From Novosphingobium sp. (GTDB lineage Bacteria; Pseudomonadota; Alphaproteobacteria; Sphingomonadales; Sphingomonadaceae): DNA of 64,000 nt. Made by a program: the position numbers and the translations under genes. Location: contig NZ_JBCNLP010000001.1 of assembly GCF_039595395.1 (NCBI RefSeq), positions 930,001-994,000 on the forward strand, written 5' to 3'. The notes beneath the pieces are model-generated. The model worked only from the letters and a program-made list of their open reading frames with translations. It was not told where the DNA came from and ran no database searches. Positions 8,954-17,131 of the stretch are shown here, piece after piece. Within the stretch, counting starts at the first letter, position 1. Every line of letters begins with the position of its first letter.

Positions 8954-8971
8954 GATAGTGACGTTACTATC
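8954..8971. promoter_or_regulatory. Palindromic operator candidate between HxlR gene and SDR
   Basis: GATAGTGACGTTACTATC is an 18-bp inverted repeat with one symmetric mismatch pair. It starts 9 bp upstream of the HxlR start codon and lies 45 bp upstream of the divergent SDR start. Size, symmetry and position fit binding of an HxlR dimer. No binding evidence exists beyond the sequence. Confidence 0.55.
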
Positions 8972-9015
8972 ATTTTGCAAGTGACTCGGGCATCGGGTCC
9001 GACAGGAGAACGATC

Positions 9016-9816
9016 ATGAGCAAGATTTTCGGCACAGCCCTGATTACCGGCGCTTCCACAGGGATTGGCGCCACCTATGCCCGCCGTCTGGCGGCGCGCG
9101 GCCACGATCTGGTGCTGGTCGCCCGCGACGAGGCCCGCCTGCAGGCGCTGGCCGGCGAGTTGCGCGCGGAGCATGGTGTCACCGTCGAGGTGCTGCGCGC
9201 CGACCTGACCGCGCAGGACGATCTGGCGGCGGTCGAGCAGCGGCTGGGCGGCAATGACATCACCCTGCTGGTCAACAATGCGGGCATGTCGCTCAACGGC
9301 GGCATCCTCGACAATGATGCGCCCCAGCTTGAGCGGATCATCACCCTCAACATCACCGCCCCGACCCGTCTGGCATCCGTGGCGGGCAAGGCTTTCGCCG
9401 CGCGCGGCAAGGGCGCGATCGTCAACATCGCCTCGGTGCTGGCGCTGGCGCCCGAGATGTTCGACGGCGTCTACAGCGGCACCAAGGCCTATATCCTCAA
9501 CCTCAGCCAGTCGATGGCCCAGCAGTTGAGCGACAAGGGCGTGCATGTGCAGGCCGTGCTGCCCGGCGCCACCCGCACCGAGATATGGGAGCGTTCGGGC
9601 AAGGACATCGACGCTTTCCCCGCCGAGATGGTGATGGAGGTCGCCGATCTGGTCGATGCCGCGCTGGTCGGTCTGGATCGCGGCGAAGTGGTGACCATCC
9701 CGCCGCTGGCCGATGAGAGCCAGTGGGAGGCGCTGCAGCAGGCCCGTCTGGCGATGGGCCCCGGCCTGTCGCGCCGCGAGGTTGCCCCGCGCTATCGGCA
9801 GACCGCGCAGGCTTGA
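9016..9816 (+). CDS. Short-chain dehydrogenase/reductase
   Basis: A 266-residue classical SDR. The NAD(P)-binding TGASTGIG is at about residues 12-19, the structural NNAG is present, and the YSGTK active-site Tyr-Lys pair is around residues 155-160. An AGGAG ribosome site precedes the ATG. The substrate cannot be predicted from sequence. The divergent HxlR gene and the shared palindrome indicate inducible control. A family B hairpin repeat begins immediately after the stop. Confidence 0.85.
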   Translation: MSKIFGTALITGASTGIGATYARRLAARGHDLVLVARDEARLQALAGELRAEHGVTVEVLRADLTAQDDLAAVEQRLGGNDITLLVNNAGMSLNGGILDNDAPQLERIITLNITAPTRLASVAGKAFAARGKGAIVNIASVLALAPEMFDGVYSGTKAYILNLSQSMAQQLSDKGVHVQAVLPGATRTEIWERSGKDIDAFPAEMVMEVADLVDAALVGLDRGEVVTIPPLADESQWEALQQARLAMGPGLSRREVAPRYRQTAQA

Positions 9817-9818
9817 GA

Positions 9819-9932
9819 GTCGGTTTGAAAATCCGGCGGAAAAGCCGGATTTTGCGGTACCGGCCCGCTCCCCCGCCCGACCACCCAGAGGATACCACCG
9901 TAGGGTGTTCGGGCGGGGAAGCGAGCCGGGGG
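9819..9932. repeat. Family B two-hairpin repeat, copy 1
   Basis: Hairpin 1 has the perfect 10-bp stem AAAATCCGGC (9828-9837) / GCCGGATTTT (9844-9853). Hairpin 2 pairs 9860-9886 with 9903-9929, 27-nt arms with three mismatches. The whole unit follows the SDR stop by about 3 bp. The first hairpin ends in TTTT and may act as a terminator. The same arrangement recurs after the acyltransferase gene near 56.7 kb. Confidence 0.75.
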
Positions 9933-10046
9933 CAGTCGCTGACAGCTTCGGCTGAAAATTCGCGCGTTCCAGCGGAAGGCCATCGCCTGTATCATGCGAG
10001 GCGGGCACAAGCCCCGACAGTCCTCTTCGCCATGGCAAGGAAAGCG

Positions 10047-10760
10047 ATGACCCAGCCCAGCCCCGCAATCGCGACCTCCTCCATCGATGAGCGCAAGCGC
10101 GCCGCCGCCATCGCCGCCGTGGCCGAAATTCGCGATGGCATGCTGGTCGGGCTGGGCACCGGCAGCACCGCTCATTTCGCCGTTGAAGCGCTGGGGCAGG
10201 CGGTGGCGCGGGGGCTGGACGTGCGCGCGGTGGCCACCTCGCGCCAGACGGCGACTCAGGCCATTGCGCTGGGGATCGTGCTGCTCAAGCCCGCGAAAGT
10301 GGCGCGGATCGACCTGTGCATCGATGGGGTGGATGAGATTGACCCCGAATTCCGCGCCATCAAGGGCGCGGGCGGAGCGATGCTGCGCGAGAAGATCGTG
10401 GCGGGCATGGCCGCGCGCCGCATCGCCATCGCCGATGACAGCAAGGCGGTCGGGCATCTGGGCACTCACCCCGTGCCCGCCGAGGTGCTGCCGCATGCGC
10501 AGGCCTTCGTCACCCGCAAATTGCGCGAGATCGGCTGCAAGGCGGTGCTGCGGCTCGATGGGGCGGGCGCCCCGGTGCTGACCGATCAGGACAACATCAT
10601 CCTCGATTGCCATATGGCGGGCCCGGTCGACTGGGCGGAACTGGCCGGGCATATGGATGCCATCCCCGGCCTGATGGGCCATGGGCTGTTTCTCGAGGAG
10701 ATCGATGCGCTGTTTCTGGGCACCGCGCAGGGCGTGGAACGCCGCGAGCGCGCGCGGTAA
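10047..10760 (+). CDS. rpiA: Ribose-5-phosphate isomerase A
   Basis: A 237-residue enzyme interconverting ribose 5-phosphate and ribulose 5-phosphate in the pentose phosphate pathway. Family signatures are GLGTGSTA, DGVDEIDPEF and KGAGGAMLREKI in order, with the catalytic Asp/Glu and Lys in the latter two. The ATG at 10047 is preceded by AAGGA at five bases' spacing. An ATG at 10032 is in frame but less well placed, and the open frame further upstream runs through the family B repeat. It abuts the convergent diguanylate cyclase gene with no gap. Confidence 0.93.
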   Translation: MTQPSPAIATSSIDERKRAAAIAAVAEIRDGMLVGLGTGSTAHFAVEALGQAVARGLDVRAVATSRQTATQAIALGIVLLKPAKVARIDLCIDGVDEIDPEFRAIKGAGGAMLREKIVAGMAARRIAIADDSKAVGHLGTHPVPAEVLPHAQAFVTRKLREIGCKAVLRLDGAGAPVLTDQDNIILDCHMAGPVDWAELAGHMDAIPGLMGHGLFLEEIDALFLGTAQGVERRERAR

Positions 10761-12485
10761 TCAGACCGCCGTCAGACCTTCGGGCAGGATGAGTTGCGAT
10801 TCCATCGTGGGGGGCTCGATATGGGCCACCATCACCCGGTTCCTGCCCTGCCGCTTGGCCTGATAAAGCGCCTCATCGGCCCGGCGATAGAGGCTCTGAA
10901 AGGTCTCGGGCCTTTCGGCTTGCGCCAGACCGACGCTAACGGTCACCGTTCCCACCGCCTTGCCATGGTCGCATTGCGCCAGCCCCTCGCGCATGTTCTC
11001 GGCAAAATGCAGCAGCGGATTGCCCGACAGGCCCGAGACCATCGCGGCAAATTCCTCGCCGCCGAAACGCGCCACGGTGCAGACTGCTCCATCCCAGCGC
11101 GCCAGTCGCGCCGCCAGCGTGCAGAGCACCTGATCGCCCGCCTCATGCCCATGCGTGTCGTTGATCGCCTTGAACTTATCGACATCGAGCAGCAGCAGCG
11201 CCAGCGGGCTGCCGTCGCGGCGCGAGATGTCCAGCATGGCCTCGGCCTTCTCGATAAAGCCGCGGCGGTTGCGCAGGGCGGTCAGCGGATCGCGCCGCGC
11301 CAGATCCTGCGCGCTGGCCGCCGCCTGCCGCGCCCGGTCGCGCTCCAGCCTGATGCGGGCGAAGCGGTGGGTGGCCGCCACCGAGAGCCACAGCGTCTGC
11401 CAGGCCGCCGCCAGCAGCACCAGAAGCTGCGCCCCGCCGCCCCACAGCAGCGTGTCCATATCGAGGAATTGCGTGCTGGCCAGTGCCGCCATCGGCACGA
11501 TCCATGCCCCTGCAAAGGCGCGGGCCTCGCCGCTGCCCCGGCGCCATGCCAGCGTCAGGCAGACCGCCACCGCCAGCAGGGTGGAGAGCGTCAGTACGTC
11601 GAGCACCACCGCCCATTGCGCGATCGCCCCGCTGCGCATCAGGCTGAGCGGCACGCCGATCAAACCGACGCCCAGCCCCAGCGCCATGGTGATCCGGCGC
11701 GGCAGTTGGGGCAGATGATCGCGCGACAGGGTGGTGAGCGCGCTCTGCGTCGCCAGCGTGATCGCCAGACAGGCCAGCGCGGTGCAGATCTGTGCCGAGG
11801 GCGCCCCGGCCACCTCGGGCGTGACCAGCAGGACAAGCTGCGACCAGAACAGGCCCCACACCACCATGCAGGCGGCCCAGGCAGCCTGCCACGCCGGGAA
11901 CTGACGCCGCACCGCCACAGCCAGCGAGGCATTGTAGAGCGCGCCAAGCAACAGCAGCAGCAGCGCGCCGCCCACGGCTGTTGCCAGCACGGTGGCCTGC
12001 TGGCTGGCCTCGTCACCGCCCAGCAGGCGCAGGCGGAGGTATTCGTAATGGGTCAGCCGGTCGAAGCGCAGCACCATAGCCTGCAGCGGAGCATCGCGAT
12101 GCGGGGCGCTGAAGACGATCTGGCCGCCCGCGCGCCAATGCGCGCCGAACCGGCCGGTGGCGATCTGCTGCCAGTGCAACTGCCCGTCGGTGTAGAGGAA
12201 GCCCACGCGCAGATGGTCGAAGCGCGAATTGTGCATCATCAGCGTCAGATCATGGCGGTCGATGCCCGGCGTGGTGAGATCAGCCCGCAACCACAGGCTG
12301 GCCTGCTGGTAGTTATCGGGCTGGCCCCGGCACTGGAAGGCGGGAAGGGGGACGCTTTGCGCATCGGCAGGGGTGACGGCATGGCACAGATCATGCCCCA
12401 GCACCTGCGACGTGGCCGTTACGGGCGCGGCGCCAAGGCCTAGGGCCGACAGCACGGCCATCAGGGCAAGCAACCAGCGTCTCAT
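10761..12485 (-). CDS. Membrane diguanylate cyclase (7TM-type, GGEEF)
   Basis: About 574 residues. A signal peptide (RRWLLALMAVLSALGLGAAPVTA) is followed by a periplasmic sensor region of about 150 residues, then about seven transmembrane segments and a C-terminal GGDEF domain. This is the layout of 7TMR-DISM sensors. The active-site motif is RFGGEEF, so it should make cyclic di-GMP. The position of the RxxD inhibitory site reads GAVC, so product feedback through the I-site is not expected. The GTG at 12497 is an alternative start; I prefer the ATG at 12485 because it directly begins the signal peptide. The ligand is unknown. Confidence 0.85.
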   Translation of the reverse strand: MRRWLLALMAVLSALGLGAAPVTATSQVLGHDLCHAVTPADAQSVPLPAFQCRGQPDNYQQASLWLRADLTTPGIDRHDLTLMMHNSRFDHLRVGFLYTDGQLHWQQIATGRFGAHWRAGGQIVFSAPHRDAPLQAMVLRFDRLTHYEYLRLRLLGGDEASQQATVLATAVGGALLLLLLGALYNASLAVAVRRQFPAWQAAWAACMVVWGLFWSQLVLLVTPEVAGAPSAQICTALACLAITLATQSALTTLSRDHLPQLPRRITMALGLGVGLIGVPLSLMRSGAIAQWAVVLDVLTLSTLLAVAVCLTLAWRRGSGEARAFAGAWIVPMAALASTQFLDMDTLLWGGGAQLLVLLAAAWQTLWLSVAATHRFARIRLERDRARQAAASAQDLARRDPLTALRNRRGFIEKAEAMLDISRRDGSPLALLLLDVDKFKAINDTHGHEAGDQVLCTLAARLARWDGAVCTVARFGGEEFAAMVSGLSGNPLLHFAENMREGLAQCDHGKAVGTVTVSVGLAQAERPETFQSLYRRADEALYQAKRQGRNRVMVAHIEPPTMESQLILPEGLTAV

Positions 12486-12661
12486 CTGCACTTTCACCAG
12501 CGATGGGGTTAACCATGGCGAGCATGGCAGGCTTTCCTCATCAAATCCTTACGTCCGCGTCACATTTAACGATTGCATCGGTACGATCCTGTGGTTGATC
12601 GCTTGGAGCCGGCGCGATAATCGGCAAAAATGCGGCGATCATCAGGGGGGCATCGCACAAC

Positions 12662-13132
12662 ATGTTTCCTTTGACCGGTTTGCGCCTGCTGTTGCCCGCC
12701 CTTGTGCCGTCATGGCGCTTTTTCGATGCGGTGACGGCCAGCCCGCGCGTCGATTATGTGGTGCTGGAGCCTTTCGAACCGGGCCCCGATGAGGGTGATC
12801 CGGCGTGGCGGGAGTTCCGCCCCCGGCCTGAGATCGTCACCCCGGCCACCATGCTGCGCCGCCTGCTGTGGAACCCGCAGTGGAACGAGAGCCTGTTTCT
12901 GGTCAGTCTGGCCGAGCGCTTGATCCACGCCGCCACGGCGCAAACCGCGCTTCACAGCCAGCGCGAATTGCTGCTGCGCGTGGCGCGCGATCTGCACCGC
13001 AGGGGGCTGGCCGCGCCGGACGCCTTTTTGCAGATCCGCCTGCGTCTGGTCGGGCGTGAGGGGGAGCAGATGGACAGCGTCGTGGTCTATCTCTCCGCCC
13101 CTTGCGCGATGGAGGCCCTGATCACGCCATGA
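12662..13132 (+). CDS. Uncharacterised protein paired with an HTTM-like membrane protein
   Basis: A 156-residue protein that I do not recognise. It opens with a short hydrophobic stretch (LTGLRLLLPALVPSW) but is otherwise soluble-looking and Arg/Leu-rich, with LWNPQWNESLFLVSLAERL mid-protein. Its stop overlaps the next gene's ATG (ATGA), so the two are probably co-translated. Proteins of similar size are sometimes found beside HTTM/DoxX-like membrane proteins, and a shared function is inferred from the coupling only. Confidence 0.6.
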   Translation: MFPLTGLRLLLPALVPSWRFFDAVTASPRVDYVVLEPFEPGPDEGDPAWREFRPRPEIVTPATMLRRLLWNPQWNESLFLVSLAERLIHAATAQTALHSQRELLLRVARDLHRRGLAAPDAFLQIRLRLVGREGEQMDSVVVYLSAPCAMEALITP

Positions 13133-13857
13133 CGCTGGAAAGCGCCCTGCGTCTGACCGATGCGATGATGGCACTGGCCTTCATCCAGCAGAGCCTCGAG
13201 CATCTGCGCCCCGCTGTGCGCCTGCGCGAAAGGCTGCTGTTCGCGCCGCGCCTGATCCTGTCGCTGCTGCTGCTGGCCGACAGCGCGGGGTGGGCCCTGC
13301 CGGTTCTCTATACGCCGGGGCTGCATGCGCCGGTTTTGCTGGCGGCGCTGGTGGTCAACCATCTGGCGATCCTGCCCTTTTTCAACGGCCCCTACAATGG
13401 CGGGGCTGATCGCATGAGTCTGCTGATCCTGCTCTGCCTCACCCTGGCCCATCTGCTGCCCGAGCCTGCCTGGCGCGAGCTGGCCTTCGGCTATCTGGGG
13501 ATGCAACTGCTGCTCTCCTACGTTATGTCGGGCTGGGTCAAGGTGGTGAACAGGGACTGGCGACAGGGCCGGGCGCTGCGCGATGTCTTCCTGTTTTCCG
13601 CCTATCCGGTGGGGGAGAACATCCGGCAGTGGGCCAGCCGCCCGCGCTTGCTCACCACCATGGGCTGGGCGGTGATGGGCTTTGAACTGGCCTTTCCGCT
13701 CACCGTGCTGTCGCGCCCGGCATTGGTGGCGGGGCTGGTGGTGGCCGCGCTGTTCCATGGGGCCAATGCCTGCCTGTTCGGGCTCAACCGCTTTTTCTGG
13801 ATCTGGATCTGCGCTTACCCGTCCATCCTGTGGCTGCAGGAGCGGGTGCTGACTTGA
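13129..13857 (+). CDS. HTTM-like multi-pass membrane protein
   Basis: About 242 residues with roughly six hydrophobic segments. The pattern FNGPYNGGADRM, then SYVMSGWVKVVNRDWRQG, and ALFHGANACLFGLNRF with a buried His resembles the HTTM (vitamin K-dependent carboxylase-like) membrane fold, but this is a weak family match. The start is the ATG at 13129 overlapping the upstream stop; an upstream in-frame extension lies inside the partner gene. The stop abuts the convergent mscS-family gene. The function is unknown. Confidence 0.6.
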   Translation: MTLESALRLTDAMMALAFIQQSLEHLRPAVRLRERLLFAPRLILSLLLLADSAGWALPVLYTPGLHAPVLLAALVVNHLAILPFFNGPYNGGADRMSLLILLCLTLAHLLPEPAWRELAFGYLGMQLLLSYVMSGWVKVVNRDWRQGRALRDVFLFSAYPVGENIRQWASRPRLLTTMGWAVMGFELAFPLTVLSRPALVAGLVVAALFHGANACLFGLNRFFWIWICAYPSILWLQERVLT

Positions 13858-14994
13858 TCACTCCGGCCGCCGCGCCATCATCTCCACCAGTTCGGGCGTC
13901 GGGCTGATCGTCACCGCAGGCGCATCGAGCGACGCGATGGCCTGCTGGCGGCGGCGGCTCAGCGCCTCGGGCATGTCGCGGCGGATGAAGTCCATCATCG
14001 ATTCGCGCAGGGCGCAGCGCAGGTCGAACAGGGTGGGGCCGTCCTTGGCGCTCATCAGCAGGCGGATTTCCAGCACCATCTCGCGGCAGTCGGTCACCTG
14101 CAGCACCTGGGCGCGCCGGTCCCACAGGCGATGCGCCTCGATCTGTCTGGTATACTCCTCGCGCAGGCGGGCAACATCGACCGTATGGTCGAGGTAGAGC
14201 ATCACCGTGCCCAGCAGTTGCGATGTCGTCTTGGTCCAGTTCTGGAAGGTCTCCTCCAGAAAGCGGTTGGTGGGCACCACAAGGCGCCGCTGGTCCCACA
14301 GCACGACCACGACATAGGTGGTGCGAATGTCCTCGATCCGCCCCCATTCGCCATCCAGGATCACCACATCGTCGATCGAGATCGGCTCGGTCAGCGCCAT
14401 CTGGAAGCCCGCGATCAGCGCCTTGAGCGCTGGCTGCGCCGCCGCGCCCACCGCCAGCGCGGCCAGACCCGCCGAGGCCATCAGCGTGGCCCCCACCTTG
14501 GCCACGCCCGGCACCGAGAACAGCATCAGCGCCACCACCATGAAAATGATGACGAAGGTGAGGATGCGCCCGAAGATCGCCAGCCGCGTGCGCCGCCGCC
14601 GCGCCCTGCGGTTGTCCTCCACGGAGATGTCGGCATGCAGCGTCATCGCCTCGACCAGCGCGTTGAGGATGGCGATGGCGATCCAGCCGACCAGCAGCGG
14701 CATCACGAAGCCCGAAATGCTGTCCCAGAAATCTTTGAGCGCCGGGGCCTGCCGTGCGGCCAGCACGATGCCCAGCGCCACAAAGGCCCAGCGCGTGGGG
14801 CGCAGGATATGTTTGACGACGATATCGTCCGACAGGCTGCTGGTGCGGCTGGCCAGGCGATGCATCACCCGGAACACCAGCCTGTGGACCAGCAGGGCGA
14901 GGATGGCCCCCAGCGTGCCCGCGGCCAGAGCGACAATGGCCTGACGCGCCCAGTCCGGAAAGCCGGAGAGCAGATGTTCGAGCAGGGTGATCAT
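13858..14994 (-). CDS. MscS-family mechanosensitive ion channel
   Basis: A 378-residue protein with four N-terminal hydrophobic segments (about 15-180) and an MscS core. The pore-lining helix GATLMASAGLAALAVGAAAQPALKALIAG is Ala/Gly-rich as in MscS TM3, followed by the beta domain (EPISIDDVVILDGEWGRIEDI, then VVPTNRFLEETFQNWT). It should relieve osmotic pressure on hypo-osmotic shock. It lies divergent from the kdp operon, so osmolyte release and K+ uptake genes sit back to back, although this may be coincidence. Confidence 0.87.
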   Translation of the reverse strand: MITLLEHLLSGFPDWARQAIVALAAGTLGAILALLVHRLVFRVMHRLASRTSSLSDDIVVKHILRPTRWAFVALGIVLAARQAPALKDFWDSISGFVMPLLVGWIAIAILNALVEAMTLHADISVEDNRRARRRRTRLAIFGRILTFVIIFMVVALMLFSVPGVAKVGATLMASAGLAALAVGAAAQPALKALIAGFQMALTEPISIDDVVILDGEWGRIEDIRTTYVVVVLWDQRRLVVPTNRFLEETFQNWTKTTSQLLGTVMLYLDHTVDVARLREEYTRQIEAHRLWDRRAQVLQVTDCREMVLEIRLLMSAKDGPTLFDLRCALRESMMDFIRRDMPEALSRRRQQAIASLDAPAVTISPTPELVEMMARRPE

Positions 14995-15100
14995 GCCCCT
15001 TCAACGATGCTGCGGCGCGGCAGGTTCCGGCATGCCCACGATTTCATCGCGCGGGAAGGGGGATCGATCCCCTGCCGATCTCATGTCGATCCTATGCGGA

Positions 15101-15112
15101 TTCAATGTGATC
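15101..15112 (+). promoter_or_regulatory. TTCAATGTGATC motif upstream of kdp
   Basis: TTCAATGTGATC lies about 105 bp upstream of the first kdp-operon ORF. The core TTTCAATGTG occurs twice more, as a tandem, directly downstream of kdpE (23167-23188). Response regulators of the OmpR/KdpE group bind direct repeats, so these may be KdpE sites. This is inference from recurrence only. Confidence 0.3.
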
Positions 15113-15217
15113 GGGCCTCCACTCGTCTCGAATTTCAACGCCGCATGGGTCTAGTGGGGCAGCTGCACCGGACTCGCCCGCGCCTTTTGCGCGGGTGATC
15201 CAGGCAGGAGCACACTT

Positions 15218-15301
15218 ATGCAGGACATCCTCTGGATCGGCCTCTTCCTCGCCCTTTTGGCGGCCAGCCTTGGCTACACCGCCCTCTGCAACCGGGCTTG
15301 A
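15218..15301 (+). CDS. 27-residue membrane peptide heading the kdp operon
   Basis: The reading is an ATG followed by 26 codons to a TGA at 15299-15301. The peptide begins MQDILWIGLFLALLAASL and ends CNRA, giving one transmembrane helix with a short polar tail. A GGAG ribosome site (CAGGAG) lies 7-9 bases upstream. It sits 14 bp before kdpF and shares the operon. It is distinct from KdpF, which follows. I believe similar tiny peptides precede kdp genes in other bacteria, but cannot check. A role in assembling or stabilising the Kdp complex is possible. Confidence 0.6.
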   Translation: MQDILWIGLFLALLAASLGYTALCNRA

Positions 15302-15315
15302 GGGAGACCCCACAC

Positions 15316-15405
15316 ATGACACTCGACCTCTGGCTGGCGGGCATCACCGCCATCGGGCTTCTCGTCTATCTCGTTGCCGTGCTTGCACGGCCCGAGCGGT
15401 TCTAG
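15316..15405 (+). CDS. kdpF: Potassium-transporting ATPase subunit F
   Basis: A 29-residue single-helix peptide starting MTLDLWLAGI and ending ARPERF, a close match to the KdpF pattern (hydrophobic helix, then L-x-RPERF). KdpF is a small stabilising subunit of the KdpFABC K+ pump. A GGGAGA ribosome site precedes the ATG. It ends 10 bp before kdpA. It is too short for routine ORF callers but well supported by position and tail motif. Confidence 0.85.
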   Translation: MTLDLWLAGITAIGLLVYLVAVLARPERF

Positions 15406-15415
15406 GGAGGCGGCC

Positions 15416-17119
15416 ATGACATTCCAGGGATGGCTGCTGATTGCCGTGTTCCTCGGCATTCTTCTGACGCTGACCAAGCCGATCGGCCTGTGGCTTTTCG
15501 CGCTGTATGAGGGGCGACGCACACCCCTTCACACCCTGCTGGGCCCGGTGGAGCGCGGCTTCTACCGCCTGTCGGGCATCGACCCGCAGGAGGACCAGAG
15601 CTGGCGCCGTTACGCGGTGCATATGCTGATCTTCAACGCGGCGCTGGGTCTGCTGACCTATGTGCTGCTGCGCGCTCAGGCGCTGCTGCCGTTCAACCCG
15701 CTGGGGCTGGGCGCGGTGAACGAGAACCTCGCCTTCAACACGGCGGTCAGCTTCACCACCAACACCAACTGGCAGAGCTATGCGGGGGAATCGACCATGT
15801 CGAACCTCTCGCAGATGCTGGGGCTGACCATTCACAACTTCCTCTCGGCGGCCACGGGCATCGCGCTGGCCTTCGCGCTGTTTCGCGGCTTTGCGCGGCG
15901 TGAGGCCACCGGCATCGGCAATTTCTGGGCCGATATGACGCGCATCACGCTCTATCTGCTGCTGCCTGCCTGCGTGCTCTACACGCTGTTCCTGATCGCC
16001 AGCGGCGTGCCGCAGACGCTCGCCGGTTCGGTCGACGTGCATACGCTGGAAGGCGTGAAGCAGACTTTGGCGCTGGGCCCGGTGGCATCGCAGGAAGCGA
16101 TCAAGATGCTGGGCACCAATGGTGGCGGCTTCTTCAACGCCAACTCGGCCCATCCTTTCGAGAACCCCACGGCGCTGACCGATCTCGTGCAGATGCTCTC
16201 GATCTTCGCGATCGGCATGGGGCTGACCTACACCTTCGGCAAGGCGGTGGGCAACACCCGCCAGGGCTGGGCCATTCTGGCCGCGATGATGGCGATCTTT
16301 CTGGCGGGCACCACCGTGGCCTATTGGCAGGAGGCCGCCGGCACGCCGATGCTGCACAATCTGGGCGTGGCAGGCGGCAATATGGAGGGCAAGGAGGTGC
16401 GCTTCGGCATCGCCGCATCCTCCCTCTTCGCCGTGGTGACGACGGCGGCGAGCTGCGGCGCGGTCAATGCCATGCATGACAGCTTTACCGCGCTGGGCGG
16501 CATGATCCCCATCTTCAACATGCAGTTGGGTGAGGTCGTGGTCGGCGGCGTGGGCGCGGGCATCTATGGCTTCCTGCTGTTCGCCATTCTCGCGGTGTTT
16601 GTCGCGGGCCTGATGGTGGGCCGCACCCCCGAATATGTCGGCAAGAAGATCGAGAGCCGCGAGGTCAAACTCTCCGTGCTGGCGATTGCCGTGCTGCCGC
16701 TGGTGATCCTTGGCATGACGGCGATTGCCTCGGTGCTGCCTGCGGGCCTTGCCGGGCCGCTCAACAAGGGGCCACATGGCTTCAGCGAGATCCTCTATGC
16801 CTTCACCAGCGCGGTGGCCAACAATGGCTCAGCCTTCGCGGGGCTTTCGGCCAACACGCCTTTCTACAATGGCATGCTGGGCGTGGCGATGTGGATCGGG
16901 CGCTTCTTCATCATCGTGCCCATGCTGGCCGTGGCGGGCAGTCTGGCCGCCAAGAAGCACACGCCTGAATCCGCCGGCAGCTTCCCCACCACCGGCCTGC
17001 TGTGGACGGGCCTGCTGGTCGGCATCATCGTGATCGTCGGCGGGCTGACCTTCCTGCCCGGCCTCGCGCTTGGTCCTATCGCCGATCATCTCGCGATGAT
17101 CCGTGGTCAGCTCTTTTAA
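15416..17119 (+). CDS. kdpA: Potassium-transporting ATPase, K+-binding channel subunit A
   Basis: A 567-residue polytopic membrane protein. It carries the selectivity-filter-like loops typical of KdpA: TNTNWQSY near residue 116, GTNGGGFFNANSAHPFENP near 227, and ANNGSAFAGL near 466. It binds and conducts K+ within KdpFABC. The ATG at 15416 follows GGGAGG at six bases; the frame is open further upstream across kdpF but without a ribosome site. kdpB follows after 12 bp. Confidence 0.96.
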   Translation: MTFQGWLLIAVFLGILLTLTKPIGLWLFALYEGRRTPLHTLLGPVERGFYRLSGIDPQEDQSWRRYAVHMLIFNAALGLLTYVLLRAQALLPFNPLGLGAVNENLAFNTAVSFTTNTNWQSYAGESTMSNLSQMLGLTIHNFLSAATGIALAFALFRGFARREATGIGNFWADMTRITLYLLLPACVLYTLFLIASGVPQTLAGSVDVHTLEGVKQTLALGPVASQEAIKMLGTNGGGFFNANSAHPFENPTALTDLVQMLSIFAIGMGLTYTFGKAVGNTRQGWAILAAMMAIFLAGTTVAYWQEAAGTPMLHNLGVAGGNMEGKEVRFGIAASSLFAVVTTAASCGAVNAMHDSFTALGGMIPIFNMQLGEVVVGGVGAGIYGFLLFAILAVFVAGLMVGRTPEYVGKKIESREVKLSVLAIAVLPLVILGMTAIASVLPAGLAGPLNKGPHGFSEILYAFTSAVANNGSAFAGLSANTPFYNGMLGVAMWIGRFFIIVPMLAVAGSLAAKKHTPESAGSFPTTGLLWTGLLVGIIVIVGGLTFLPGLALGPIADHLAMIRGQLF

Positions 17120-17131
17120 GGAGTGCGGCAG

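Noticed and set aside
15092..15322. Minus-strand open frame of 76 codons over kdpF
   Set aside because: Antisense to two supported small peptides; composition is not protein-like.
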